From positions 124,001 to 188,000 of the forward strand of contig NZ_LGAA01000003.1 in the NCBI RefSeq assembly GCF_001294465.1: DNA of 64,000 nucleotides. Direction: 5' to 3'. The position numbers and the translations under genes were made by a program. A model generated the notes under the pieces. It was not told where the DNA came from. It saw nothing but the letters and a program-made list of their open reading frames with translations, and searched no databases. This document shows, piece after piece, positions 1 through 7,520 of the stretch (the first letter of the stretch is position 1; each line of letters opens with the position of its first letter). The DNA comes from Moellerella wisconsensis ATCC 35017 (GTDB lineage: Bacteria > Pseudomonadota > Gammaproteobacteria > Enterobacterales > Enterobacteriaceae).

Positions 1-138
1 GGTAATTAATCATCGTCCTTAAGCCATGCTCGGGGTGTTTTCAGTATATACTGTAGCGCAGTCTACTCAGAAATTGCGCTAAGATGGGTAGATAATTATT
101 ATTGGGTTTGTCCCTTCTATCGACGCAAAGGAGCCGTT

Positions 139-522
139 ATGTCATACGAAATTAGCACTGAAAATGCCCCAGCCGCGATTGGACCTTATGTTCAGGGTGT
201 TGATCTTGGTAGCATGGTTATCACTTCAGGCCAGATCCCTGTTGATCCTAAAACCGGTGATGTACCTGAAGACATCGCTGCACAAACTCGTCAATCATTA
301 GCGAATGTTAAAGCTATCTTGATTAAAGCGGGTTTGGATGTAGGGAATATTGTCAAAACTACAGTTTTTGTTAAAGATTTAAACGATTTTGCGGTGGTAA
401 ATGCCACTTATGAAGCGTTTTTCAAACAGCATGATGCCGCGTATCCGGCACGTTCTTGTGTGGAAGTGGCGCGTTTGCCGAAAGACGTAAAAATAGAAAT
501 CGAAGCCATCGCAATACGTTAA
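139..522 (+). CDS. ridA: RidA, 2-iminobutanoate/2-iminopropanoate deaminase
   Basis: A 127-residue member of the YjgF/YER057c/UK114 (RidA) family. RidA hydrolyses the reactive enamine/imine intermediates released by pyridoxal-phosphate enzymes such as threonine dehydratase, protecting other PLP enzymes in the cytosol. The sequence shows the family start (ENAPAAIGPY), the ITSGQIP core strand and the C-terminal block around PARSCVEVARLPKD, whose arginine binds the substrate carboxylate in the family. Length is typical (E. coli 128). The ATG has a good Shine-Dalgarno sequence (AAAGGAG, 127-133). In E. coli ridA lies next to pyrBI, which would be just outside the left edge. It is followed by its own hairpin terminator, so it is probably the last gene of its transcript. 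Confidence 0.96.
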   Translation: MSYEISTENAPAAIGPYVQGVDLGSMVITSGQIPVDPKTGDVPEDIAAQTRQSLANVKAILIKAGLDVGNIVKTTVFVKDLNDFAVVNATYEAFFKQHDAAYPARSCVEVARLPKDVKIEIEAIAIR

Positions 523-575
523 TCATTTAGCGGCACGCAAGATTAATCGAATATAAAATAATCAAATATACAAAT

Positions 576-612
576 AAAGGCAGCGGCTAAAAAATAGCTA
601 CTGCCTTTTTTA
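576..612 (+). terminator. Rho-independent terminator after ridA
   Basis: Outer stem AAAGGCAG (576-583) pairs with CTGCCTTT (601-608), an inner stem (GGCTA with TAGCT) extends it, and a T run follows (606-611). It lies about 55 bases after the ridA stop codon. Confidence 0.88.
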
Positions 613-875
613 TTCTATCTGTCGTTTTTTAATCCGCGGGCCATTAATATTTCTCTTTCCCATATCTACATAGCTGATTAACGCTGGCCGTTTAATCATA
701 TCGCTCTTTTTTACAGTTAACTTATCGAGTTCACTGCTTACTAATATAGCCCGCGCATAGCACATATTAATCCGCCTCAAAATTGACTCTATTTGAGCCG
801 GGATTCTATACGCATAATGCTAAAAAATTATTATTTTCTGTCGTTGTTTGATTCTTAGAACAATTATTTTTTTCT

Positions 876-889
876 TTGTTTTAGATCAA
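876..889 (+). promoter_or_regulatory. Putative FNR box upstream of nrdD
   Basis: TTGTT-TTAG-ATCAA differs by one base from the FNR consensus TTGAT-N4-ATCAA. It is centred near 882.5, about 175 bases before the nrdD GTG. If it acts as a class II site (-41.5), transcription would start near 924, next to the NrdR-like boxes. FNR activation of anaerobic ribonucleotide reductase genes is known in enterobacteria. The assignment here rests on motif match and context only. Confidence 0.55.
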
Positions 890-915
890 CTTTGCTGTAG
901 CTAAATAAGAGAAAA

Positions 916-964
916 ATACCACATATTGTGTTTAAATACGCAAACAAAGCACAACATATAGTAT
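916..964 (+). promoter_or_regulatory. Two tandem NrdR-like boxes upstream of nrdD
   Basis: Two copies fit the NrdR consensus ACACWATATATWGTGT: one at 916-931 with core CCACATATTG and one at 949-964 with core CAACATATAG. The cores are offset by 33 bases, about three helical turns and close to the 31-32 bases usual for NrdR box pairs. NrdR is the ATP/dATP-sensing repressor of ribonucleotide reductase operons, so these should be repressor sites overlapping the nrdD promoter and early transcript. Confidence 0.72.
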
Positions 965-976
965 TTATGCACAATT

Positions 977-1037
977 TTATCCACAGCATTGTTATCCGCC
1001 CCTTTATCTTTGTGGGGCATTATTATGCTGTGGATAA
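977..1037 (+). repeat. Inverted repeat with two DnaA-box arms in the nrdD leader
   Basis: A perfect 13-base inverted repeat: TTATCCACAGCAT (977-989) and ATGCTGTGGATAA (1025-1037). Each arm contains the exact DnaA-box nonamer TTATCCACA, in opposite orientations. Between the arms a second short stem (GCCCC 998-1002, GGGGC 1014-1018) can form. The whole element ends 7 bases before the nrdD Shine-Dalgarno sequence (1044-1049), so it would lie in the mRNA leader. It could act as a DNA site, an RNA hairpin, or both. Confidence 0.75.
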
Positions 1038-1057
1038 CTATTCAAGGAGTCTTTACA

Positions 1058-3202
1058 GTGAAAACGGTTGTGATCAAAAGAGATGGTTGTCAGGTTTATT
1101 TCGATACACCTCGTATTCAAGAGGCCATCAAACGCGCGGCGATGGCTGCCAATATTGAGGATGACAGTTATTGCCTACAAGTGGCTAATTTGGTCGAGCA
1201 GCAACTGTGCAACCGTGATCAAGTTGATATCCGTGATATTCAAGATGCGGTCGAGAACCAATTAATGGCCGGCCCGTATAAAGATCTCGCCAGAACTTAT
1301 ATTGAGTATCGCCATGACCGCGATATTGAACGCGAAAAACGCAGTCAGTTAACCCATGAAATCCGTGGGTTAATTGAACAAAGTAATCTCTCTTTGCTCA
1401 ATGAGAATGCCAATAAAGACAGCAAAGTGATCCCGACACAACGAGATTTATTAGCCGGAATTGTGGCTAAACACTATGCTAAACAGCATATTTTACCGCG
1501 TGATATTGTTCAAGCACATGAACGTGGTGAAATCCACTATCATGATCTCGATTATTCGCCATTTTTCCCCATGTTTAACTGTATGTTAATTGATTTAAAA
1601 GACATGTTGACCAATGGGTTCAAAATGGGAAATGCAGAAATAGAACAACCAAAATCTATTTCAACCGCAACGGCGGTAACTGCACAAATCATTGCTCAGG
1701 TGGCCAGCCATATTTACGGCGGTACGACCATTAATCGAATTGATGAAATCTTAGCTCCTTTTGTAACTGCTAGCTATAACAAGCACTTAGCCATTGCTCA
1801 GCAGTGGAATATTGCAGACTGTGCGGCATATGCACAATCGCGAACCGAAAAAGAGTGTTACGATGCTTTTCAGTCGTTAGAGTACGAAGTAAACACTTTG
1901 CATACCGCTAATGGACAAACTCCATTTGTCACCTTTGGCTTTGGTCTGGGTACCTCCAAAGAAGCCCGTATGATCCAGCAAGCTATTCTCAAAAATCGAA
2001 TTGCCGGATTAGGCAAAAATAAAAAAACTGCGGTATTCCCGAAGTTAGTCTTTGCGATTAAACAAGGATTGAATCATCAGTATGGCGATCCGAATTATGA
2101 TATCAAACAGTTAGCTTTAGAATGTGCCAGCAAGCGTATGTATCCGGACATTCTCAATTATGATCGCGTAGTCGATGTCACCGGATCGTTTAAAACTCCG
2201 ATGGGCTGCCGCAGCTTCTTAGGCGTGTATGAAGAAAATGGTCAGCAAATTCATGATGGGCGTAATAATCTCGGGGTGATCAGCCTCAATCTGCCGCGCA
2301 TTGCGATTGAAGCGCAAGGCAATGAAGAGGCCTTTTGGGCACTGTTAGATTCACGTTTAGCGCTGGCAAAAAAAGCCTTAATGACCCGTATTGCACGCTT
2401 AGAGCAAGTTAAAGCCCGCGTGGCACCGATTTTATATATGGAAGGCGCTTGTGGTGTACGCTTAAAAGCCGACGATAATATTGCCGAAATTTTTAAACAT
2501 GGACGAGCGTCGATATCGTTGGGTTACATTGGATTACATGAAACGATTAATGCGCTATATGGCACCGAAACCCATGTTTATGATAGTGAAAAATTAAGAG
2601 CAAAAGCGCTCAAAATTGTGCAGCGTTTACGCCGTGCAACCGATGACTGGAAAGATGAAACCGGCTATGCCTTCAGCTTGTATAGCACGCCAAGTGAAAA
2701 TTTATGCGACCGTTTTTGCCGCTTAGATACCGCTGAGTTTGGGATTATTCCAGGGGTTACAGACAAAGGTTACTATACCAATAGCTTCCATCTCGACGTT
2801 GAAAAACAGGTGAATCCGTATGACAAGCTTGATTTTGAATCCCCGTATCCGGCGGTCGCCAATGGGGGCTTTATCTGTTACGGCGAATACCCAAATTTAC
2901 AACACAATTTAAAAGCTCTCGAAGACGTTTGGGATTATAGCTATCAGCATGTGCCTTATTATGGAACCAATACCCCAATTGATGAGTGTTATGAATGCGG
3001 CTATACCGGCGAATTCAATTGTACCAGTAAAGGATTTGCTTGCCCGCGTTGCGGTAATCACGACACCAATAAAGTTTCCGTTATTCGCCGAGTGTGTGGC
3101 TATTTAGGCAGTCCAGACGCCCGTCCTTTTAATGCGGGAAAACAAGAAGAAGTAAAACGCCGGATCAAGCATCTCAATAATGGACAGATAGGAAACAAAT
3201 AG
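1058..3202 (+). CDS. nrdD: Anaerobic (class III) ribonucleoside-triphosphate reductase NrdD
   Basis: Catalytic subunit that reduces NTPs to dNTPs without oxygen, using a glycyl radical installed by NrdG. The start is taken as the GTG at 1058: AAGGAG lies 8 bases upstream and the product begins MKTVVIKRDG, collinear with E. coli NrdD, giving 714 residues (E. coli 712). An in-frame upstream extension lacks homology. An ATP-cone domain occupies roughly residues 1-95. The C-terminus carries two CxxC pairs of the zinc site (CYECG, CPRCG) and the radical loop RVCGYLG, with the glycine at residue 681 by this numbering. nrdG follows after 9 bases, so the pair forms an operon, with FNR-like and NrdR-like sites upstream. 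Confidence 0.97.
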   Translation: MKTVVIKRDGCQVYFDTPRIQEAIKRAAMAANIEDDSYCLQVANLVEQQLCNRDQVDIRDIQDAVENQLMAGPYKDLARTYIEYRHDRDIEREKRSQLTHEIRGLIEQSNLSLLNENANKDSKVIPTQRDLLAGIVAKHYAKQHILPRDIVQAHERGEIHYHDLDYSPFFPMFNCMLIDLKDMLTNGFKMGNAEIEQPKSISTATAVTAQIIAQVASHIYGGTTINRIDEILAPFVTASYNKHLAIAQQWNIADCAAYAQSRTEKECYDAFQSLEYEVNTLHTANGQTPFVTFGFGLGTSKEARMIQQAILKNRIAGLGKNKKTAVFPKLVFAIKQGLNHQYGDPNYDIKQLALECASKRMYPDILNYDRVVDVTGSFKTPMGCRSFLGVYEENGQQIHDGRNNLGVISLNLPRIAIEAQGNEEAFWALLDSRLALAKKALMTRIARLEQVKARVAPILYMEGACGVRLKADDNIAEIFKHGRASISLGYIGLHETINALYGTETHVYDSEKLRAKALKIVQRLRRATDDWKDETGYAFSLYSTPSENLCDRFCRLDTAEFGIIPGVTDKGYYTNSFHLDVEKQVNPYDKLDFESPYPAVANGGFICYGEYPNLQHNLKALEDVWDYSYQHVPYYGTNTPIDECYECGYTGEFNCTSKGFACPRCGNHDTNKVSVIRRVCGYLGSPDARPFNAGKQEEVKRRIKHLNNGQIGNK

Positions 3203-3211
3203 GCTAAATTT

Positions 3212-3676
3212 ATGAATTATCATCAATATTATGCTATTGATGTGGTTAATGGCCCCGGCACACGCTGTACATTATTTGTCGCGGGCTGTATTCATCAATG
3301 CAGAGGTTGCTATAACCAAAGTACTTGGCGTCTCGATTCTGGGGTGCCGTTTACTCAAGAAATGGAAGATCGTATTATTGCCGATTTGCAAGATACCCGC
3401 ATTAATAGACAAGGATTATCGCTCTCGGGTGGTGATCCACTGCATCCGGCCAATGTGCCAGCTATTCTGAAATTAGTACAGCGGGTACGCACCGAATGTC
3501 CACAAAAAGACATTTGGTTATGGACAGGATATAAACGCGAGGAATTAACCCCAGAACAGCAAAAGGTAGTACGCCTATTGGATGTGCTGGTGGACGGTAA
3601 ATTTGAGCAATCGCTGTATGACCCCGGCTTAATTTGGCGCGGCAGCAGTAATCAAGTGATCCACAAACTACGTTAG
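3212..3676 (+). CDS. nrdG: Anaerobic ribonucleotide reductase activating protein NrdG
   Basis: A 154-residue radical SAM enzyme, the same length as in E. coli. It cleaves S-adenosylmethionine at a [4Fe-4S] cluster and generates the glycyl radical on NrdD. The cluster-binding CxxxCxxC motif is visible as CIHQCRGC near residue 26, followed by the GGDPL segment typical of SAM binding. The gene starts 9 bases after nrdD with only a weak ribosome site, which suggests translational coupling. Its TAG stop overlaps by 4 bases the stop of the convergent yhbP gene, so there is no room for a terminator between them. Confidence 0.96.
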   Translation: MNYHQYYAIDVVNGPGTRCTLFVAGCIHQCRGCYNQSTWRLDSGVPFTQEMEDRIIADLQDTRINRQGLSLSGGDPLHPANVPAILKLVQRVRTECPQKDIWLWTGYKREELTPEQQKVVRLLDVLVDGKFEQSLYDPGLIWRGSSNQVIHKLR

Positions 3677-4113
3677 TCCTCACGCTGCCAATACAATTTA
3701 CTGCCGAATCCAAGGGTATTATTGACCATTTTTATCTCTTGGAGATAGATTTTCCAAATCGGCGTTTTAGCCGCTAACGCGACAGGAAAACGCCGACAAT
3801 ATTTATGCCGCGCTTCATCTGCATCACAAGCATACAGTGGTATTACCTGCCCGCGAAATTGAATACCTTGAATTTTACTGATCACTTTGGTTTGTGCCGA
3901 TACCGTGCCGGCAATGGCCGGATTTTTTTGCATCAGTTGGCCGTGCCGAGAATCACCTTCGGTCATAAAAATCAATGACATTTCTTGTTTATCAAATACA
4001 TAGAAGCAAGTGGCTGGCCAATAATCATCGGTATGAAAGGTAAAAATCGAAAAGACATGTTGGCGGGATAAATAACGCTGAATAGCGTTTAAAGCGGTTG
4101 GTGTTTTCATCAT
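3673..4113 (-). CDS. yhbP: YhbP family protein (UPF0306, split-barrel fold)
   Basis: About 146 residues, resembling E. coli YhbP (147 residues), a conserved protein of unknown function with a pyridoxamine-phosphate-oxidase-like split-barrel fold. Shared stretches include the QHVFSIF-type start, HGQLMQKNPAIAGTV, GIQFRGQV, RRFPVA and the C-terminal NTLGFGSKLYW. The frame stays open 17 codons upstream, but homology starts at tandem ATGs (4113 and 4110), so I start at 4113; no strong Shine-Dalgarno sequence is visible. A long hairpin-forming inverted repeat covers the DNA just upstream of the start. The gene converges on nrdG and overlaps its stop by 4 bases. The family is recognised with confidence; its role is unknown. 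Confidence 0.88.
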   Translation of the reverse strand: MMKTPTALNAIQRYLSRQHVFSIFTFHTDDYWPATCFYVFDKQEMSLIFMTEGDSRHGQLMQKNPAIAGTVSAQTKVISKIQGIQFRGQVIPLYACDADEARHKYCRRFPVALAAKTPIWKIYLQEIKMVNNTLGFGSKLYWQRED

Positions 4114-4134
4114 AGTGGCAAATAAACTTAAACG

Positions 4135-4207
4135 GTTCAGAACACGCCAGCAGAGCCTATACATTTATGCATACTTTACTGCATGGCGTGCTTCAGCGGT
4201 TCTGAAC
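4135..4207. repeat. Long imperfect inverted repeat upstream of yhbP
   Basis: GTTCAGAAC (4135-4143) and GTTCTGAAC (4199-4207) are perfect inverse copies. An inner pair, CACGCC (4143-4148) with GGCGTG (4185-4190), extends the structure. It sits between the yhbP start and the end of the BhsA-like gene, both on the minus strand, so it could be a terminator-like or processing hairpin in a shared transcript, or a small dispersed repeat. No long T run follows on either strand. Confidence 0.6.
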
Positions 4208-4236
4208 TCAGTAGAATGGGTTTACCACACTATAGG

Positions 4237-4488
4237 TTATTTATAAATTTGAGCAATACCGTTCATTTGGTTTTCACCGCTTGCTGCTACAACGCGGAAA
4301 GAAGTTGCGCCAGCTTCATCAGCTTTTTTGGCTAATTGTGCGGTCAGATCATCTAGAGTTGAAGCACCAGAGACAGACACTACACCGACAGGGGCTTGAT
4401 TAGAATTTTGAACTTCTGTTGCTGCCATTGTACCAAATGAAAGGGTGGTTAATGCTAAAGTTGCAGCGATTAATGTTGTATTTTTCAT
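4237..4488 (-). CDS. BhsA/McbA family periplasmic peptide (DUF1471)
   Basis: An 83-residue secreted protein of the enterobacterial YhcN/BhsA/McbA family. It has a signal peptide (MKNTTLIAATLALTTLSFG) with likely cleavage after TMA, then a mature part of about 60 residues with the family pattern GVVSVSGA, LDDLTAQLAKKADE, GATSFRV and a C-terminal AQIYK. Such proteins alter stress tolerance, surface properties and biofilm formation in E. coli; the role of this paralogue cannot be fixed because several exist per genome. AAGGAT precedes the ATG at a good distance. It has a long upstream region of its own and probably its own promoter. Confidence 0.9.
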   Translation of the reverse strand: MKNTTLIAATLALTTLSFGTMAATEVQNSNQAPVGVVSVSGASTLDDLTAQLAKKADEAGATSFRVVAASGENQMNGIAQIYK

Positions 4489-4785
4489 TTTATGATCCTT
4501 GATTTTTTTTAGTGAAACATTCAGGGGTTGTAACCTTTCCCTGTGATATGGATCATATTATTCCTCTAATCTGATAATGAAAATTGGCTATTTTTGCTTT
4601 TCTATGTCAAAAAATTTGAACGTGAGTGGCAGTTCATAGCGAGAAAAATCGTCTAATAGGAATAAATTTCGTTATAATCTAATTAGTTAACCATATAAAA
4701 TAACCCATAATATCTGCAATTTTAATCATAAGCATCAGGGCCTAATAAGCACAAAATGCAAAAATATCAGCGAGTTACACACTAA
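4489..4785. other. Divergent intergenic region, BhsA-like gene / yhbQ
   Basis: About 297 AT-rich bases between divergent genes. A perfect -10 hexamer TATAAT (4673-4678) on the plus strand could serve yhbQ, but no convincing -35 hexamer stands 16-18 bases upstream. Nothing else was identified. Confidence 0.4.
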
Positions 4786-5085
4786 ATGGGTAAAAAATCA
4801 TGGTATGTATATTTAATTCGAGCCAATAATGATGCCTTATATTGTGGAATTAGCACCGATGTGGCTAAACGTATTGAGGTACATCAACGCGGTCAAGGGG
4901 CTAAATATTTAGTTGGTAAATTACCGCTACGCTTGGTGTATCAGGCTGAGGCTGGGGATCGTTCCAGTGCCTCAAAAATAGAGTATTGCATTAAGCAATT
5001 GAAAAAAAGCCAAAAAGAGAGGCTGGTCATTGACCAACCTCAGAATATTATCGCCTATCTTGAGCACATTTGTGCTCGTCACTGA
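4786..5085 (+). CDS. yhbQ: GIY-YIG nuclease superfamily protein YhbQ
   Basis: A 99-residue single-domain GIY-YIG protein (E. coli YhbQ has 100). The catalytic-domain signature appears as WYVYLI followed by [15 protein letters not shown], with the metal-coordinating glutamate in KIEYCIKQL. Members are UvrC-type nuclease domains without added binding modules; E. coli YhbQ has been linked to DNA cleavage and repair, but its physiological role is not settled. The ATG lacks a strong Shine-Dalgarno sequence. The gene converges on yhbS with a 48-base gap in which I see no terminator. Confidence 0.93.
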   Translation: MGKKSWYVYLIRANNDALYCGISTDVAKRIEVHQRGQGAKYLVGKLPLRLVYQAEAGDRSSASKIEYCIKQLKKSQKERLVIDQPQNIIAYLEHICARH

Positions 5086-5133
5086 ATCACGGCAACTACA
5101 CCTACCGCAGGGCTATAACTTAGTCACACGGCG

Positions 5134-5640
5134 TTATTGCAGGCTATCAAACAGCGTTGAATAACTAACCTGCCCTGTATGGGCGTCTAACGCATCATTT
5201 TCTAAACCGTACACCATAAAGTGCGCTTGATGCTCTGGCCATTGACAATGGAGCTGATGTTGCTCAGCCAGCTGGAAGCCGAAACGCTGATAATAGGCAG
5301 GGTCGCCGAGCACCACAACCGCACCATAGCCAAATTCATTCAGGCTATCTAATCCTTCATAAACTAACTTTTCACCTAGCCCTTGGCCACGATGTTCAAC
5401 ATCGACCGCTAACGGTGCTAACCCGACCCACTGCACATCTTCGCCGTTAACATCTACCGGAGTAAAGCCGACATAACCAATGACTTCACCTTCGTCACTA
5501 GTCGCGACTACGCCTAAAGTAAGTAGCCCATCTTCTCTTAATTGGCGCACTAAATCGGCTTGGTAAGGCGTAGGAAAACAGCGACGCAATAAACGGTCAA
5601 TGCCCATAGCATCGACGGGAATTTCAACGCGGATTAGCAT
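5134..5640 (-). CDS. yhbS: GNAT family N-acetyltransferase YhbS
   Basis: A 168-residue GNAT-fold acetyltransferase, matching E. coli YhbS (167). The acetyl-CoA binding motif A is visible as PLAVDVEHRGQGLGEKLV, giving the RxxGxG pyrophosphate loop, and the later LGDPAYYQRFGF block is typical of this subfamily. The substrate is unknown. The start codon lies within the 3' end of ubiT (7-base overlap), so the two are co-translated. The conserved pairing with an anaerobic ubiquinone gene hints at a related role, but that is inference. Confidence 0.92.
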   Translation of the reverse strand: MLIRVEIPVDAMGIDRLLRRCFPTPYQADLVRQLREDGLLTLGVVATSDEGEVIGYVGFTPVDVNGEDVQWVGLAPLAVDVEHRGQGLGEKLVYEGLDSLNEFGYGAVVVLGDPAYYQRFGFQLAEQHQLHCQWPEHQAHFMVYGLENDALDAHTGQVSYSTLFDSLQ

Positions 5641-6164
5641 GATATCAGCCCAGTACTATTTTGCGTTGCTGCTGAACCCTCCTGCGGTTTATTTTGTTGA
5701 ATAAATTCAGCTAATTGCATTAAACCAAAGCGTAGAGGTGCTGGCATTTTTTCTAACTCAAAAGCATCCATTAGGTTTTTAACATACAGACCTAATTCGG
5801 TATCCCCTTCAATTACTAAGCGGCGTTGAAAAAACAGACTGTCGGGATCTTCTTTACGCGCGGCAATTAAAATCAATTCATTGGCATTACCGCTAATACT
5901 GACATCGGCGGTGCCTTGTGGGCGGACCATTAACTGGCCATTTTGCAAACTAATAAACCAAACCAGTTGTAAATCAGTAATTTCAACTTTTAGCCATTTA
6001 TTTTCCAAAAAATCCAGCTCACCGTCGATCAGTGATTCATGGAACTGCCATTTTAATAATTGTTCCAACACTTGACGCTGAAGGGCGAAAGGGGTCATTT
6101 TCAACGGCAGTCGCATCAAAGATGGGCCTTTACTCACAAGTTGTGAACGAAACTTTTCTAGCAT
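5634..6164 (-). CDS. ubiT: UbiT, SCP2-domain accessory factor of O2-independent ubiquinone synthesis
   Basis: A 176-residue SCP2 (sterol carrier protein 2) domain protein equivalent to E. coli UbiT/YhbT (174). UbiT is needed, with UbiU and UbiV, to make ubiquinone anaerobically; the SCP2 fold is thought to bind isoprenoid intermediates. Recognisable blocks are MTPFALQRQVLEQLL near the start, the ADVSISG strand and the conserved PDSLFFQRRLVIEGDTELG and VKNLMDAFE segments. It is transcribed divergently from ubiU-ubiV and overlaps yhbS. In E. coli it is expressed in both aerobic and anaerobic cells, unlike ubiUV. Confidence 0.95.
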   Translation of the reverse strand: MLEKFRSQLVSKGPSLMRLPLKMTPFALQRQVLEQLLKWQFHESLIDGELDFLENKWLKVEITDLQLVWFISLQNGQLMVRPQGTADVSISGNANELILIAARKEDPDSLFFQRRLVIEGDTELGLYVKNLMDAFELEKMPAPLRFGLMQLAEFIQQNKPQEGSAATQNSTGLISC

Positions 6165-6504
6165 AGCTCAGACTCCTCTAACTTCGATATACCTAAGATA
6201 CCCCTGACATAATTCAAATTTTTGGGGCGTAACCGCCATTTATTGATTCAAGTTACACGGCATATATGGCGGGCCATTTGATGAGATAATAAGGGTATTG
6301 TGTCAAAATAAGCGACAATCGCTATGATCCTATATCAATAATCATCCATTCTGCCAGAGTTTATTTTCTCAATCGGACGTCATTCCCGCAATCTCAATCA
6401 TAAAATGCCATTTAACTGCCTTAAATCAAAATGTTGTTTACTGGTCTTGATTACAATCCTGATAGCTGAAAATTTATACTGAGATCAAAACTGAGATTAA
6501 AAAT
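6165..6504. other. ubiT / ubiU divergent control region
   Basis: About 340 bases between divergent ubiT and ubiU. An inverted repeat CCGCCAT (6233-6239) / ATGGCGG (6266-6272) lies in the ubiT-proximal half. The ubiU-proximal end carries an FNR-like half-box and a good -10 hexamer TATACT (6475-6480). No gene is apparent. Confidence 0.5.
6447..6460 (+). promoter_or_regulatory. Possible FNR site upstream of ubiU
   Basis: TTGAT-TACA-ATCCT has a perfect left half-site and three of five bases of the right half-site. It lies 45-58 bases before the ubiU ATG, with TATACT (6475-6480) as a candidate -10. The centre would be near -33 rather than the ideal -41.5, so the promoter or the site may be misassigned. 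FNR control of ubiUV is reported in E. coli, which motivates the call. Confidence 0.35.
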
Positions 6505-7500
6505 ATGGAATTACTCTGCCCGGCAGGCAATTTGCCCGCATTAAAGTCAGCAGTAGAAAACGGTGCGGATGCCGTTTATATCGGTTTAAAAAATGACACC
6601 AATGCACGGCATTTTGCCGGATTGAATTTTACCGAAAAAAAACTGCATGAAGCCGAACGTTATATTCACCGAAATAAACGCAAACTGCATATCGCTATTA
6701 ATACATTTGCTCATCCAGATGGCTATGAGCGGTGGCAAAATTCGATTGATTTAGCCGCAGATTTAGGCGCTGATGCGCTGATCCTCGCCGATATCGCCAT
6801 GCTTGAATATGCGGCGCATAAATACCCGCACATTGAACGCCATGTTTCTGTACAAGCCTCCGCGACCAATACCGAGGCTATTCGCTTTTATCAACGTAAT
6901 TTTCAAGTTCATCGGGTGGTATTACCCCGAGTTTTATCGATGCATCAAGTCAAACAATTAGCCAAAAGTAGTCCGGTACCGCTAGAGGTTTTTGCCTTTG
7001 GTAGCTTGTGCATTATGGCGGAAGGCCGTTGTTATCTTTCCTCTTATTTAACTGGCGAATCGCCGAATACCGTGGGTGCCTGTTCTCCGGCCCGTTTTGT
7101 GCGCTGGCAAAAAACAGCAACTGGCATGGATTCACGCCTAAACGAGGTATTAATTGACCGCTATGATCACAATGAGCATGTGGGATATCCGACGCTGTGT
7201 AAGGGCCGCTATCTGGTTGATGATCATAAATATCACGTCCTCGAAGAACCCACCAGCTTGAATACCATTGAATTAATTCCTGATTTGATGGCGGCAAATA
7301 TTGCATCGGTCAAAATAGAGGGGCGTCAACGTAGCCCGGCATATGTCAGTGAAGTCACGCGTATTTGGCGTCAAGCAATTGATCGCTATCAAGCCAATCC
7401 TGCGGGATTTGAGGCCGATCCGCAGTGGTCTAAAAGTTTGGGCGATTTGTCTGAAGGCCAGCAAACCACGCTGGGCGCGTATCATCGTAAATGGCAGTAA
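6505..7500 (+). CDS. ubiU: UbiU, [4Fe-4S] protein of O2-independent ubiquinone hydroxylation
   Basis: A 331-residue peptidase-U32-family protein, identical in length to E. coli UbiU/YhbU. With UbiV it forms a heterodimer that carries out the ring hydroxylations of ubiquinone synthesis without O2. The four cluster-ligand cysteines known from E. coli are at the same positions here: C169 (GSLC), C176 (GRCY), C193 (GACS) and C232 (TLCKGR). The start MELLCPAGNL is the family N-terminus. ubiV begins 20 bases downstream, so the two form an operon. Its upstream region holds a possible FNR site. Confidence 0.96.
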   Translation: MELLCPAGNLPALKSAVENGADAVYIGLKNDTNARHFAGLNFTEKKLHEAERYIHRNKRKLHIAINTFAHPDGYERWQNSIDLAADLGADALILADIAMLEYAAHKYPHIERHVSVQASATNTEAIRFYQRNFQVHRVVLPRVLSMHQVKQLAKSSPVPLEVFAFGSLCIMAEGRCYLSSYLTGESPNTVGACSPARFVRWQKTATGMDSRLNEVLIDRYDHNEHVGYPTLCKGRYLVDDHKYHVLEEPTSLNTIELIPDLMAANIASVKIEGRQRSPAYVSEVTRIWRQAIDRYQANPAGFEADPQWSKSLGDLSEGQQTTLGAYHRKWQ

Positions 7501-7520
7501 AGGCGTCAAAGGGAAAGTAT

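Larger units (their letters stand above)
613..1057 (+). other. ridA-nrdD intergenic control region
   Basis: About 445 bases with no convincing gene. An open frame that overlaps the nrdD start upstream is best read as non-coding, because the NrdD homology begins only at the GTG at 1058. The right half holds the FNR-like box, two NrdR-like boxes and a large inverted repeat, annotated separately. The left half (613-870) is AT-rich, with nothing I can name. Confidence 0.6.

Noticed and set aside
977-1037. Replication origin
   Set aside because: Only two DnaA boxes, no AT-rich unwinding region or origin-associated genes; better explained as a regulatory element.
989-1057. N-terminal extension of NrdD starting at ATG 989
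   Set aside because: The extra 23 residues run through the inverted repeat and lack homology; GTG 1058 has a strong ribosome site and matches the E. coli start.
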